Notes: a model not told the origin generated them from the sequence alone. Numbered from the stretch's first letter, positions 16,346 to 25,261 are shown. The stretch: 44,047 bases of DNA from Allofournierella massiliensis (GCF_021531255.1 NZ_JAFBIO010000014.1:1-44047), one strand, 5' to 3'. Numbers and translations: made by a program.

Positions 16346-18439
16346 TTATTCTTTGCCGGCGGCCCGATAGGCCTGCTCGAAGAAATACTCCTGGCTGTTC
16401 AGCGGTTCGCCCTCATCCCGGCGATACACATAGTTCTTATCGCTCTGGAGCATCCGGGCCTTCTGGTTATCCTTCAGCATGGTCTCGAACATTCCCCGCA
16501 CTCGGGCCTTGATCTCCTCATCCAGCAGGGGGGCAGCCACCTCCACCCGCTTGCAGGTGTTCCGGGTCATATAATCCGCCGAGGCGATGTAGATCTCATC
16601 CTCCCCGGGGCAGCCAAAGATATAGATGCGGCTGTGCTCCAGGTATCGCCCCACAATGCTGATCACCGTGATGTTTTCGGTATAGCCCTCCACGCCGGGG
16701 ATAAGGCAGCAGATGCCTCGCACGATCAGGTCCACCTTCACTCCGGCCTGGCTGGCCTGGATCAGCTTATCCATAATGGTCTTGTCGGTGAGAGAGTTGA
16801 TCTTGACCCCCACATAGGCAGGCTTGCCCTCCCGGGCCCGCTGGATCTGACCGTCGATGCTCTCCAGCACCCGGTTCTGCAGGCACTTGGGCGCCACCCA
16901 AAGCCAGCGGCTGTCCTCCACAAACTGATCCATGCAGAGGGACTTGAAGACCTTATCCGCCTCCAGGCCGATTTCCTTGTTGGCGGTCATCAGGCTCAGG
17001 TCGGTGTACAGCTTGGCTGTATTCTCATTGTAGTTGCCGGTGCCCACCTGGGTGATGAACCGGACGCTCTCGCCCAGGGCCGCCTGGTCCTCATCCCGAT
17101 AGGTGATGAGGCAGAGTTTGGAATGGACCTTGACAAAATCCAGGCCATAGACGATCCGGCAGCCGGCTTCTTCCATGCGGCGGCTCCACTCGATGTTGTT
17201 TTCCTCATCAAAGCGGGCCCGCAGCTCCACCAGCACCACCACTTCCTTGCCGTTTTCGGCGGCGTCGATGAGCGCTTCCACGATCTGGCTGTTCCGGGCC
17301 ACCCGGTAGAGGGTCATCTTGATGCTGACCACCCGGTCATCCCGGCCGGCCTGACGCAGCAGATCGATAAAGGGCAGGATGCTCTCAAAGGGATAGCTGA
17401 GCAGCCGGTCCTTTTCCTCAATCAGCTCCATCATTCCCTTGCCCTTGACCACCCAGGGCGGCTGCTGGGGAGAACGGCGCTGATAGAACAGGCTCCGATC
17501 ACCCCGCAGGTAATCGGAAAGGCGGGACAGGAAGGAGGCTTCCAGGGGGGACTGGCTCCAGAATACCTGGCCGCTCTTGATATCCAGGGCACGGCAGAGC
17601 TTTTTCACTGCCGTATCGTCCAGGCTGCGGGAGCAGGTAAGCTTGACCGGGCAGAGCTTGCGCCGGGTGCGGATCAGCTTTTCCATCTTGTCCCGGTAGT
17701 CGATATCCTCATCATAAAAGGCGGTATCCACATCAATATCCGCGTTGCGCACAATGCGGATCAGGCTCTTGGAGAGGATGGGATATTTTTTGAAGATCAG
17801 GGGCATGAAATGGAGGATCAGCTCCTCGGTGAGCATAAAGCGGCCGGGATGATCCGGCACAGCCACCAGCCGCCCAAAAGCGCCGCCCGAGCAGGGCACG
17901 ATGCCCAGCTTGGTGCCGCCCTTGGCCGAGCCCAGCACCGCCACCGCATAGATCTCCTTATTGCGCAGGAAAGGGAAGGGCTGCTTTTTGCCGATCACCT
18001 GGGGGGAGAGCAGAGGCAGCAGATTTTCCTGAAAATACCGCATCAGCCAATCGGCCTCCCGGGGGGCGGCCTCCTGGTAGGAGATCACCTCCACCCCTTT
18101 CTGGCGCAGCTGGGCCATCAGGGTGGTGTAGACGGTATCCCGTGCCCGCACCAGGCCCCGGGTCGCCTCAAACACAGCGCTCAGCTGCTGGGAGGCGGTC
18201 ATGCCGGTCTTGTTGTCCCGCTGGGTGGGGCTGACCAGGGCTTGATCCACCAGGGAACCCACCCGCACCATAAAGAATTCATCCAGATTGCTCTGGAAGA
18301 TGGACAAAAAGCTCAGCCGCTCACACAGGGGCACCGTTTCATCCATGGCCTCCTGCAAAACCCGCTCGTTGAACTTCAGCCAGCTCAGCTCCCGGTTTTC
18401 ATAGCACAACATTGCGTTTGCCGTATTTTCGTTTTCCAT
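16346..18439 (-). CDS. ppk: Polyphosphate kinase 1
   Basis: The 697-aa protein reversibly transfers the ATP gamma-phosphate to polyphosphate. N-terminal domain: YENRELSWLKFNERVLQEA. The head domain contains FLSIFQSNLDEFFMVRV. The two phospholipase-D-like catalytic domains contain KVHSKLCLI (His439, matching the autophosphorylated His of E. coli PPK1) and GTGNYNENTAKLYTDLSLMT. Where E. coli has its second conserved histidine (HIGTGN), this protein has Gln464 (QVGTGN). The longer frame starts upstream, but the ATG at 18439 follows GGAGGAGAAAATC. It is a single gene upstream of the small Cys-rich gene; no ppx is seen nearby. Confidence 0.95.
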   Translation of the reverse strand: MENENTANAMLCYENRELSWLKFNERVLQEAMDETVPLCERLSFLSIFQSNLDEFFMVRVGSLVDQALVSPTQRDNKTGMTASQQLSAVFEATRGLVRARDTVYTTLMAQLRQKGVEVISYQEAAPREADWLMRYFQENLLPLLSPQVIGKKQPFPFLRNKEIYAVAVLGSAKGGTKLGIVPCSGGAFGRLVAVPDHPGRFMLTEELILHFMPLIFKKYPILSKSLIRIVRNADIDVDTAFYDEDIDYRDKMEKLIRTRRKLCPVKLTCSRSLDDTAVKKLCRALDIKSGQVFWSQSPLEASFLSRLSDYLRGDRSLFYQRRSPQQPPWVVKGKGMMELIEEKDRLLSYPFESILPFIDLLRQAGRDDRVVSIKMTLYRVARNSQIVEALIDAAENGKEVVVLVELRARFDEENNIEWSRRMEEAGCRIVYGLDFVKVHSKLCLITYRDEDQAALGESVRFITQVGTGNYNENTAKLYTDLSLMTANKEIGLEADKVFKSLCMDQFVEDSRWLWVAPKCLQNRVLESIDGQIQRAREGKPAYVGVKINSLTDKTIMDKLIQASQAGVKVDLIVRGICCLIPGVEGYTENITVISIVGRYLEHSRIYIFGCPGEDEIYIASADYMTRNTCKRVEVAAPLLDEEIKARVRGMFETMLKDNQKARMLQSDKNYVYRRDEGEPLNSQEYFFEQAYRAAGKE

Positions 18440-18606
18440 GATTTTCTCCTCCCGGAGCCCGGCTCCGGCCTTTGTCATACTCTCTTGCCGCCCCGCAGCG
18501 GCGGCTTTCAGGTAAAAATACCCAGTTTTACTTTACCGGAAAAAGCAAGCGAATTTCCACCTGTTTTGGGAAAAATCTATGTAAAAATTTCGTAATGCAA
18601 AGGTGC

Positions 18607-19692
18607 TCAGCGGATCTGTTCCCCATTTAGCTGGCTGGCCAGGAATTCCTCCTGCAACCGACCGCCAAGACCCAAGTTCACCGCCAGCCAGGTCTTCACA
18701 TAGGCCATCTCGGGGATCATCCCGTACAGGGCCTTTGCCCCTGCCTTGAGCAGGAGCCCGGTGGAAGAATAGCCGTACGCATCCGGGTCACAGGGCTGCA
18801 GGTAAAGGGGGATCCCCTTTTCCCGGCACCGATCCAGCAGGTGCAGCACGGAATAGCTGGTGTACTCCTCCTCTTCCCGGGCGGCCTCGGCACAGGCGGT
18901 GGAAGAATGGTACAGCCCATGCACCACAGCCTTGACCCCTTCCAGATTCAGGGAGTCATAGTCCAGCCCCACATAGGGCCGCACCCAGAGCACGGTCTTT
19001 TCCATACTCTCCAGCTGGTTCAGCAGCTTGGGGCCTTCCCCTCTGCCGGGCCAGGGCCGGGGCCAGGCCCCTTTCTGGGCCGGCAAACGGTAGCAGGGCT
19101 CGGCAGGGCCCCGCCCCTCCCCCTCGCCGGGGGCCAGCAGGCGGATCCGATCCGCGCTGAAGAAATCGGCGGTATAGTCGCCGCTCTGGCAAAGGTGAGC
19201 CCCCCGGTGCAGGTACATCTGCCCGTCGGCATTGCGGTAGGGCACATACAGATCCGGCGCGATCCCCCGGGTCAGCAGTTCCACCGCGGCCCGGAAGTTT
19301 TCGCCCCCGTTGGCCCGCTCATCCTGCAGATTGTAGTCGCTGGAAACCAGGAAAACCGGGATCTCGGCCCCCGCCAGTACCAGGGAGAGGAAATTGGCCG
19401 TAAAACTCAGGGTATCGGTGCCGTGGGCCAGGATCATTCCCTCATACTCTTCCCACTGCACCGTTTTCAGATACCCCGCCAGCTGACCCCAGCGGGCGGG
19501 CGTCATATTTTCACTGAGCAGGTTCAGGGGCATGGCAGTTTCAAATTCCGCATCCGCCGCCGGCGAACCGCTTTTTGCAAAGCCTTCCTGCAGAAGGCTC
19601 ACCGCTTCCCCGGCACGGGCCTCGTTGTGACCGCTCTCGTCGGCCAGCGAGCCGATGGTGCCGCCGGTGAGCACCAGCAGTATCTTTTTCAT
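18607..19692 (-). CDS. L-asparaginase, bacterial type I
   Basis: The 361-aa enzyme hydrolyses L-Asn to L-Asp and ammonia. Both signature motifs of the family are present: LTGGTIGS near residue 8 (nucleophilic Thr) and ILAHGTDTLSFTA (Thr-Asp pair). No signal peptide is seen, which fits the cytoplasmic type I enzyme. The ATG follows AAGGAGAAGG. A promoter with TTGAAT and TACAAT lies about 50 bases upstream. It is divergent from the T-box-controlled aspS-gatC unit, so asparagine breakdown and Asn-tRNA formation share one intergenic region. A product with more central glycine-rich sequence than usual (residues about 185-215) is the only oddity. Confidence 0.92.
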   Translation of the reverse strand: MKKILLVLTGGTIGSLADESGHNEARAGEAVSLLQEGFAKSGSPAADAEFETAMPLNLLSENMTPARWGQLAGYLKTVQWEEYEGMILAHGTDTLSFTANFLSLVLAGAEIPVFLVSSDYNLQDERANGGENFRAAVELLTRGIAPDLYVPYRNADGQMYLHRGAHLCQSGDYTADFFSADRIRLLAPGEGEGRGPAEPCYRLPAQKGAWPRPWPGRGEGPKLLNQLESMEKTVLWVRPYVGLDYDSLNLEGVKAVVHGLYHSSTACAEAAREEEEYTSYSVLHLLDRCREKGIPLYLQPCDPDAYGYSSTGLLLKAGAKALYGMIPEMAYVKTWLAVNLGLGGRLQEEFLASQLNGEQIR

Positions 19693-19736
19693 AGTCCTTC
19701 TCCTTTTTGCCGCCGAAGCGGTTTTTGCTTACAACC

Positions 19737-19765
19737 ATTGTATCGTTTCGCCTGGGATTATTCAA
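19737..19765 (-). promoter_or_regulatory. Promoter of the asparaginase gene
   Basis: TTGAAT (19765-19760) and TACAAT (19742-19737) are separated by 17 bases on the minus strand, 45 bases before the ATG. Confidence 0.7.
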
Positions 19766-19812
19766 TCAGAAGTTTGGGCTTTTTCTCTCGTTTTTTTGTT
19801 GATTTCTGCCGC

Positions 19813-19841
19813 TTGACAAACTTACGGCGGCCCTATATGAT
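19813..19841 (+). promoter_or_regulatory. Promoter of the T-box/aspS-gatCAB transcript
   Basis: TTGACA (19813-19818) and TATGAT (19836-19841) are 17 bases apart. Transcription would begin near 19848, giving a roughly 420-nt leader. Confidence 0.82.
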
Positions 19842-19937
19842 TAAAGGTACAAAACAAGCTGGCCCTTTGGGCCTGCGCGCCCTGCCCGCCGTTTTCTTTG
19901 CCGGGGGGCAGGCCCCCTATCCAAACAAAATGTTTAC

Positions 19938-20218
19938 AGGCCAGGACGGGAAAAAGTACCGGTCCGCGGGCTGCACAGAGAGCCGGACAAGCTGAAAACC
20001 GGCCAGCCGCCGCCGCGAAAGAACATCCCCGAGCCGCCGCCCGAACCGGGGCCCCTGCCCCGCAGTAGACGCGGCCGTGCGCGGCACGTTACAGCCGCCG
20101 CAGGAACTGCATCGAGCGGGCCCTTTTGGGGCCTATTTGGGTGGCACCGCGGAAGGATCTTCGCCTTTCGTCCCATACCTTTTATCGGGTATGGGGCGGA
20201 AGGCTTTTGTTTTGTGGG
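19938..20218 (+). promoter_or_regulatory. T-box riboswitch leader upstream of aspS-gatC
   Basis: Stem I elements are visible: GGACGGGAAAAAGTA (AG bulge region) near 19944 and the ACAGAGAG GA-motif near 19975. The T-box sequence GGGTGGCACCGCGG lies at about 20139-20152. A terminator follows: GCCTTTCGTCCCATACC pairs, with G-U pairs, to a stem ending at about 20214, before TTTTGTTTT. The UGGC of the T-box would pair with a tRNA ending GCCA, fitting the G73 discriminator of tRNA(Asn) and tRNA(Asp). The likely specifier is AAC (Asn) at 20022-20024, in GAAAG-AAC-A. The T-box is certain; the specifier is an inference from loop position. Confidence 0.88.
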
Positions 20219-20268
20219 TTTTAAGGCAGAGAGCGGATTTTTTACACACCAAAGAGAGGACGGATACT

Positions 20269-22356
20269 ATGCTCAAGCGTACAGTCTACTGCGGCGCCCT
20301 GCGGGAAAAGGACATCGGCGCCCAGGCCACCGCCTGCGGCTGGGTACAGACCAAGCGGGATATGGGCGGCATCATTTTCATTGACCTGCGGGACCGGGAA
20401 GGAGTACTGCAGGTGGTGTTTGACGCCCGCAACCTCTCGGCAGAGGATTTTGCTGCCGCTGAGGGGCTGAAGAACGAGACCGTGATCGGGGTGGCGGGCC
20501 TTGTTCGCCATCGTGACGAGGAGACCTACAACCCCAAGCTGGCCACCGGCACAGTGGAACTGATGGCCACCAAGCTGGAAGTGATCTCGGAGGCAGACCC
20601 CCTGCCCTTCTCCCTGGAGGATGCCGGCAACGTGAACGAGGCCCTGCGGCTGAAATATCGCTATCTGGACCTGCGCCGGCCCGAGATGTTCAGCCGGCTG
20701 AAGTTCCGCCATCAGGTGCAGAAATGCGCCGAGGATTATCTGGATGCCCACGGCTTTCTGAGCGTGGAGACCCCCATCCTCACCAAGAGCACCCCCGAGG
20801 GCGCCCGGGACTACCTGGTGCCCAGCCGGGTACACCACGGCAGCTTCTACGCCCTGCCCCAGAGCCCCCAGATCTTCAAGCAGCTGCTGATGGTGGGCGG
20901 CATCGACCGGTATTACCAGGTGGCCCGCTGCTTCCGGGATGAGGACCTTCGTGCCGACCGGCAGCCCGAGTTCACCCAGGTGGATATGGAAATGAGCTTT
21001 GTGGAGCAGGAGGATGTTCTGGTCCACTTGGAGGACATGTTCAAATACATGTTCCGCAAGCTGAAGGGGATCGACTTCAAGGAGCCCTTCCGCCGGATGA
21101 CCTGGCACGAGGCCATGGATGTGTACGGCAGCGACAAACCCGACCTGCGCTTTGAACTGCCCATCGTGGACGTGACCGAGCAGGCTCGGGATTCCAGCTT
21201 CTCGGTCTTTAAAAACGCCCTTAAGGCCGGGGGCGTGGTGCGGGCCATCACGGTGCCCGGCAAGGCCGACTTTACCCGCAACGAGATTGAGGCTCTCACC
21301 CAGCAGGCCCTCCACCTGGGGGCCAAGGGTATGGCCTGGATCGCCTGGCGCAGCTCGGGCGAGGTATACTCCATCCTCACCAAGTATTTCACCGAGGAGC
21401 AGATGAACGCCCTGCTGGCCGCTGCCGGCGCCAAGCCCGGCGACTTCGTACTGTTCAGCGCCGACAAGCTCTCCACCGTGCGCCGGGTGCTGGGCGGGCT
21501 GCGTACCGCCCTGGCGGATATGCTGGACCTGCGGCGGGATGAGTACAACATCCTGTTCATCATCGACTTTCCCCAGTTTGAATACAGCGAGGAGGAGGGC
21601 CGCTGGGTAGCCACCCACCACCCCTTCACCATGCCCTATCCCGAGGATCTGCAGTACCTCTTCACCGATCCCGGCCGGGTGCGCGCCCAGGCCTTTGATG
21701 TGGTGCTGAACGGCGTGGAGCTGGGCAGCGGCAGCGTGCGTATCCACCAGCGGGAAGTGCAGAAGCAGATGTTCGAGGCCCTGGGCTTTGACGACGAGCA
21801 GATCGAGGCCCGCTTCGGCTTTATGGTAAACGCCTACCGGTACGGCGCGCCCCCCCATGCGGGTTTTGCCTTCGGCCTGGACCGTTTCGTGATGGAACTG
21901 ACCGGCGCCGAGAGCCTGCGGGACGTGCTGGCCTTCCCCAAACTGAAGGACGCCTCCTGCCCCCTCACCGACGCCCCCAATGTGGTGGACGATATCCAGC
22001 TGGAAGAGCTGGCCATCTGCACCGCCGACCAGCTGGAAAAGCGGGCCGCCCAGGGCGGCAAGGGCCGCTCGGGCAGCGAGGGCATCGATGTGGAGCATGT
22101 GGCCAAGCTGGCCAAGCTCAAGATCACCCCCGCCGAGCGGGAGACCATGCGCCGGGAACTGGCCCAGATGGTGGACTTTGCCGGCCAGCTGGAAAAGATC
22201 GATACCACCGGCGTGGAGCCCATGGCCCACATCATGCCGGTATTCAATGTTCTGCGTCCGGACGAGCCGGTGCCCTCCTTTGACCGGGACCTGCTGCTGG
22301 AAAACACACCCGCCAAAGAGGACGGATACATCTTCGTGCCTCAGGTGGTGGAATGA
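20269..22356 (+). CDS. aspS-gatC: Aspartate--tRNA ligase fused to GatC (AspRS-GatC)
   Basis: This is a single 695-aa open frame. Residues 1-585 are a full bacterial AspRS: OB-fold anticodon domain (CGWVQTKRDMGGIIFIDLRDREG), class II core with motif 2 (CFRDEDLRADRQPEFTQ, about residue 220), the bacterial GAD insertion (about 285-410) and motif 3 (GFAFGLDRF, about 529). After a linker (about 586-605, rich in Gly/Ser/Lys) residues 606-695 are a complete GatC (VEHVAKLAKLKITPAERE; MAHIMPVFNVLRPDEP). GatC is normally a separate protein of about 95 aa bridging GatA and GatB. The ATG at 20269 follows GAGAGGA. No separate gatC is present; gatA begins 15 bases later. Confidence 0.93.
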   Translation: MLKRTVYCGALREKDIGAQATACGWVQTKRDMGGIIFIDLRDREGVLQVVFDARNLSAEDFAAAEGLKNETVIGVAGLVRHRDEETYNPKLATGTVELMATKLEVISEADPLPFSLEDAGNVNEALRLKYRYLDLRRPEMFSRLKFRHQVQKCAEDYLDAHGFLSVETPILTKSTPEGARDYLVPSRVHHGSFYALPQSPQIFKQLLMVGGIDRYYQVARCFRDEDLRADRQPEFTQVDMEMSFVEQEDVLVHLEDMFKYMFRKLKGIDFKEPFRRMTWHEAMDVYGSDKPDLRFELPIVDVTEQARDSSFSVFKNALKAGGVVRAITVPGKADFTRNEIEALTQQALHLGAKGMAWIAWRSSGEVYSILTKYFTEEQMNALLAAAGAKPGDFVLFSADKLSTVRRVLGGLRTALADMLDLRRDEYNILFIIDFPQFEYSEEEGRWVATHHPFTMPYPEDLQYLFTDPGRVRAQAFDVVLNGVELGSGSVRIHQREVQKQMFEALGFDDEQIEARFGFMVNAYRYGAPPHAGFAFGLDRFVMELTGAESLRDVLAFPKLKDASCPLTDAPNVVDDIQLEELAICTADQLEKRAAQGGKGRSGSEGIDVEHVAKLAKLKITPAERETMRRELAQMVDFAGQLEKIDTTGVEPMAHIMPVFNVLRPDEPVPSFDRDLLLENTPAKEDGYIFVPQVVE

Positions 22357-22371
22357 GAAAGGACGAGCCCA

Positions 22372-23817
22372 ATGAAGATCACCGAAATGTCTTTGCGCCA
22401 GCTGACCGGGGCCCTGGCCGACGGTCAGATCAGCGCCGTGGAGGCTGCCCGGGCCTACCTGGACGCCGTTCATGAAAAAGAGCCCCAGGTGGGCGCCTAT
22501 ATCACCGTGACCGAGGAGGCCGCCCTGGCCGCTGCCGGGCAGGTGGACAAGGCCCGGGCCGCAGGCGAAGCCCTGCACCCGCTGGCCGGCGTACCCTGCG
22601 GCATCAAGGATAACATCTGCACCAAGGGGGTTGCCACCACCTGCGCCAGCCGGATGCTGGAAAACTTCCTGCCCCCCTACGACGCGGCGGTCATGGAAAA
22701 GCTGAACGCCGCCGGCACCGTCATGCTGGGCAAGATGAACATGGATGAATTTGCCATGGGCGGCGCCACCGAGACCTCCTATTTCCACACCACCCATAAT
22801 CCCCGGGACCTGAGCCGGGCCCCCGGCGGTTCCTCTGGCGGCAGCGCTGCCGCGGTGGCTGCCGGCGAGGCGGCCTTCACCCTGGGCAGCGATACCGGCG
22901 GTTCCATCCGCCAGCCTGCCGCCTTCTGCGGCGTGGTGGGCATGAAGCCCACCTACGGCCTTGTCTCCCGCTATGGCCTGATCGCCTTTGCCTCCAGCCT
23001 GGACCAGATCGGCCCCCTGACCCGGGACGTATACAGCAACGCCATGGTGCTGAATGCCCTGGTGGGGCAGGACAAGCGGGATGCCACCAGCCTGGAATGC
23101 CCGATGAAGGATTTCACCCAGGGCATTGAGGAGGGCGTGAAGGGGATGCGCTTTGCCCTGCCCAAGGAATATTTTGCCCAGGGGCTGGATCCCCAGATCA
23201 AGGCCGCGGTGGAAGCCGCTGCCAAGAAGCTGGAATCTCTGGGCGCCCGGGTGGACGAGGTGAGCCTGCCTGACCTGGATGCCGCCCTGCCCGCCTACTA
23301 CGTCATCTCCAGCGCCGAGGCCTCTTCCAACCTGGCCCGGTTTGACGGCGTGAAGTACGGCTTCCGTGCCAAGAACTTCACCGACGTGGAGAGCCTGTAC
23401 CGGGAGACCCGCAGCCAGGGCTTTGGTGCCGAGGTAAAGCGCCGGATCATGCTGGGCAGCTTTGTGCTGAGCGCCGGCTACTACGACGCCTACTACAAGA
23501 AGGCCCTGCAGGTGCGCACCCTGCTCAAGCAGCGGTTTGACAAGATCTTTGAGGATCACGACGCCATCCTGGCGCCGGTAGCCCCCACCACCGCCTATCC
23601 TCTGGGCCAGAAGGCCCAGAACCCGGTGGAGGTATACATGGGCGACGTGTACACCGTGCCGGTAAATATTGCGGGCCTGCCCGCCCTCAGCCTGCCCTGC
23701 GGCAAGGACAGCAACGGCCTGCCCATCGGCATGCAGATGATCGGCAAGCCTTTCGGCGAAGCGGCCCTGTACCGGGCGGGCTACGCCTTTGAACAGAACG
23801 GGGGTGCTCTGGTATGA
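22372..23817 (+). CDS. gatA: Asp-tRNA(Asn)/Glu-tRNA(Gln) amidotransferase subunit A
   Basis: The 481-aa glutaminase subunit releases ammonia for amidation. The amidase-signature catalytic triad is intact: Lys79 in CGIKDN, Ser154 in APGGSSGGSAA, and nucleophile Ser178 in DTGGSIRQPAAFCG, at the same numbers as in the Staphylococcus aureus enzyme as I recall it. The C-terminal TAYPLG and LPALSLPCG segments are family-typical. It starts 15 bases after the aspS-gatC fusion and overlaps gatB by 4 bases (ATGA), so the three genes form one translationally coupled operon. Confidence 0.96.
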   Translation: MKITEMSLRQLTGALADGQISAVEAARAYLDAVHEKEPQVGAYITVTEEAALAAAGQVDKARAAGEALHPLAGVPCGIKDNICTKGVATTCASRMLENFLPPYDAAVMEKLNAAGTVMLGKMNMDEFAMGGATETSYFHTTHNPRDLSRAPGGSSGGSAAAVAAGEAAFTLGSDTGGSIRQPAAFCGVVGMKPTYGLVSRYGLIAFASSLDQIGPLTRDVYSNAMVLNALVGQDKRDATSLECPMKDFTQGIEEGVKGMRFALPKEYFAQGLDPQIKAAVEAAAKKLESLGARVDEVSLPDLDAALPAYYVISSAEASSNLARFDGVKYGFRAKNFTDVESLYRETRSQGFGAEVKRRIMLGSFVLSAGYYDAYYKKALQVRTLLKQRFDKIFEDHDAILAPVAPTTAYPLGQKAQNPVEVYMGDVYTVPVNIAGLPALSLPCGKDSNGLPIGMQMIGKPFGEAALYRAGYAFEQNGGALV

Positions 23818-25235
23818 ACAAGGATTTTGAAATGGTGATCGGTCTTGAGGTCCACGCCGAGCTCAAGACTGCCACCAAGATCTTCTGCGGCTGCTCCACC
23901 AAATTCGGGGCCGAGCCCAACACCCAGTGCTGCCCGGTGTGCACCGGCATGCCCGGCAGCCTGCCTGTGCTGAACCTGCAGGTGGTGGATTACGCCGTCA
24001 AGGCGGGCCTGGCCACCAACTGCACCATTGCCAGTTTTTCCAAGGAGGACCGGAAGAACTATTTCTACCCGGATCTGCCCAAGGCCTACCAGATCAGCCA
24101 GTTTGACCTGCCCCTGTGCAGCCACGGCTGGCTGGATGTGGAGACCGAGGCCGGCTCCAAGCGGATCGGCATCACCCGCATCCATATCGAGGAGGACGCG
24201 GGCAAGCTGGTGCATGTGGAGGGCCACGGCACCCTGATCGACTGCAACCGGTGCGGCGTGCCCCTGATCGAGATCGTATCCGAGCCGGATATCCGCAGCG
24301 CCGAGGAGGCCAAGGCCTACCTGCAGAAGCTGCGGGCCATCCTGCTGTACACCGGCGTATCTGACTGCCGGATGAACGAGGGCAGCCTGCGGTGCGACGT
24401 GAACCTGTCGGTGCGCAAAAAGGGCAGCGACAAGCTGGGCACCCGTACCGAGATGAAGAATCTGAACAGCTTTGCCTATGTGGTCAAGGCCATTGAATAC
24501 GAGTTCAACCGCCAGGTGGCGGTGATCGAGGCAGGCGACGCGGTGGTGCAGGAGACCCGCCGCTTTGACCCTGCCACCGGCAAGACCAGCTCCATGCGGT
24601 CCAAGGAGGACGCGGACGATTACCGCTACTTCCCCGACCCGGATCTGCCCCCCATCTGCATCAGCGAGGAAAAGCGGCAGGAACTGGCCAGCCAGATTCC
24701 CACCCTGCCGGACGAGCGCAAGGCCCTGTACCAGGAAAAATACGGCCTGAGTGCCCTGGCTGCCGAGTTCCTGGTGATGCGCAAGGAGATTGCCGATTAC
24801 TTTGAGGCGGCGGCGACCCTCACCAAGTACCCCCTGATTGCCGCCAACCTGGTGAACAGCGAGATCGCCCGCCTGACCCCCGAAGAGGGTACCGTGCCGG
24901 TGGCCCCGGCCCATCTGGCCCGGCTGGCGGATCTTTCCGGCGAGGGTAAGCTGAACAGCAGCATGTGCAAGGAGGTTCTGTCCATCCTCTTTAAGGAGGA
25001 TCAGGACCCCGACGCCCTCATTGCCAAGGGCGGCTTTGAGCAGGTGAGCGACGAAGATCTGCTCCGCTCCATGGCCAAAGAGGTGGTGGCCTCCAGCGAG
25101 AAGATCCTGGCTGACTACCGCAGCGGCAACAAGAAGGCCTTCCAGGCTCTGGTGGGCCAGATGATGAAGCGCACCAAGGGCAAGGGCAACCCTGCTCTGA
25201 TCCAGAAGCTTCTGAAGGAGGAGATCGGGGAATAA
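23814..25235 (+). CDS. gatB: Asp-tRNA(Asn)/Glu-tRNA(Gln) amidotransferase subunit B
   Basis: The 473-aa subunit binds and phosphorylates the misacylated tRNA, then amidates it. The N-terminal VIGLEVHAELKTATKIFCGCS, the Cys-rich zinc site (CGC...CCPVC), KNYFYPDLPKAYQISQ, RIHIEEDAGK and PLIEIVSEPDIRS segments define the kinase cradle. The C-terminal YqeY-like tail (VGQMMKRTKGKGNP...LLKEEI) contacts the tRNA. Its start overlaps the end of gatA. Because the operon begins with AspRS, conversion of Asp-tRNA(Asn) is the likely main role; Glu-tRNA(Gln) use is also possible. Confidence 0.97.
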   Translation: MNKDFEMVIGLEVHAELKTATKIFCGCSTKFGAEPNTQCCPVCTGMPGSLPVLNLQVVDYAVKAGLATNCTIASFSKEDRKNYFYPDLPKAYQISQFDLPLCSHGWLDVETEAGSKRIGITRIHIEEDAGKLVHVEGHGTLIDCNRCGVPLIEIVSEPDIRSAEEAKAYLQKLRAILLYTGVSDCRMNEGSLRCDVNLSVRKKGSDKLGTRTEMKNLNSFAYVVKAIEYEFNRQVAVIEAGDAVVQETRRFDPATGKTSSMRSKEDADDYRYFPDPDLPPICISEEKRQELASQIPTLPDERKALYQEKYGLSALAAEFLVMRKEIADYFEAAATLTKYPLIAANLVNSEIARLTPEEGTVPVAPAHLARLADLSGEGKLNSSMCKEVLSILFKEDQDPDALIAKGGFEQVSDEDLLRSMAKEVVASSEKILADYRSGNKKAFQALVGQMMKRTKGKGNPALIQKLLKEEIGE

Positions 25236-25261
25236 CCCCCTGTCTCTTTCCCCAAAAAGGC

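Noticed and set aside
20242-23559. 1105-codon open frame on the minus strand opposite aspS-gatC and gatA
   Set aside because: Antisense shadow of two genes with full motif sets; GC-rich third positions remove stop codons on the opposite strand. No family similarity is seen.
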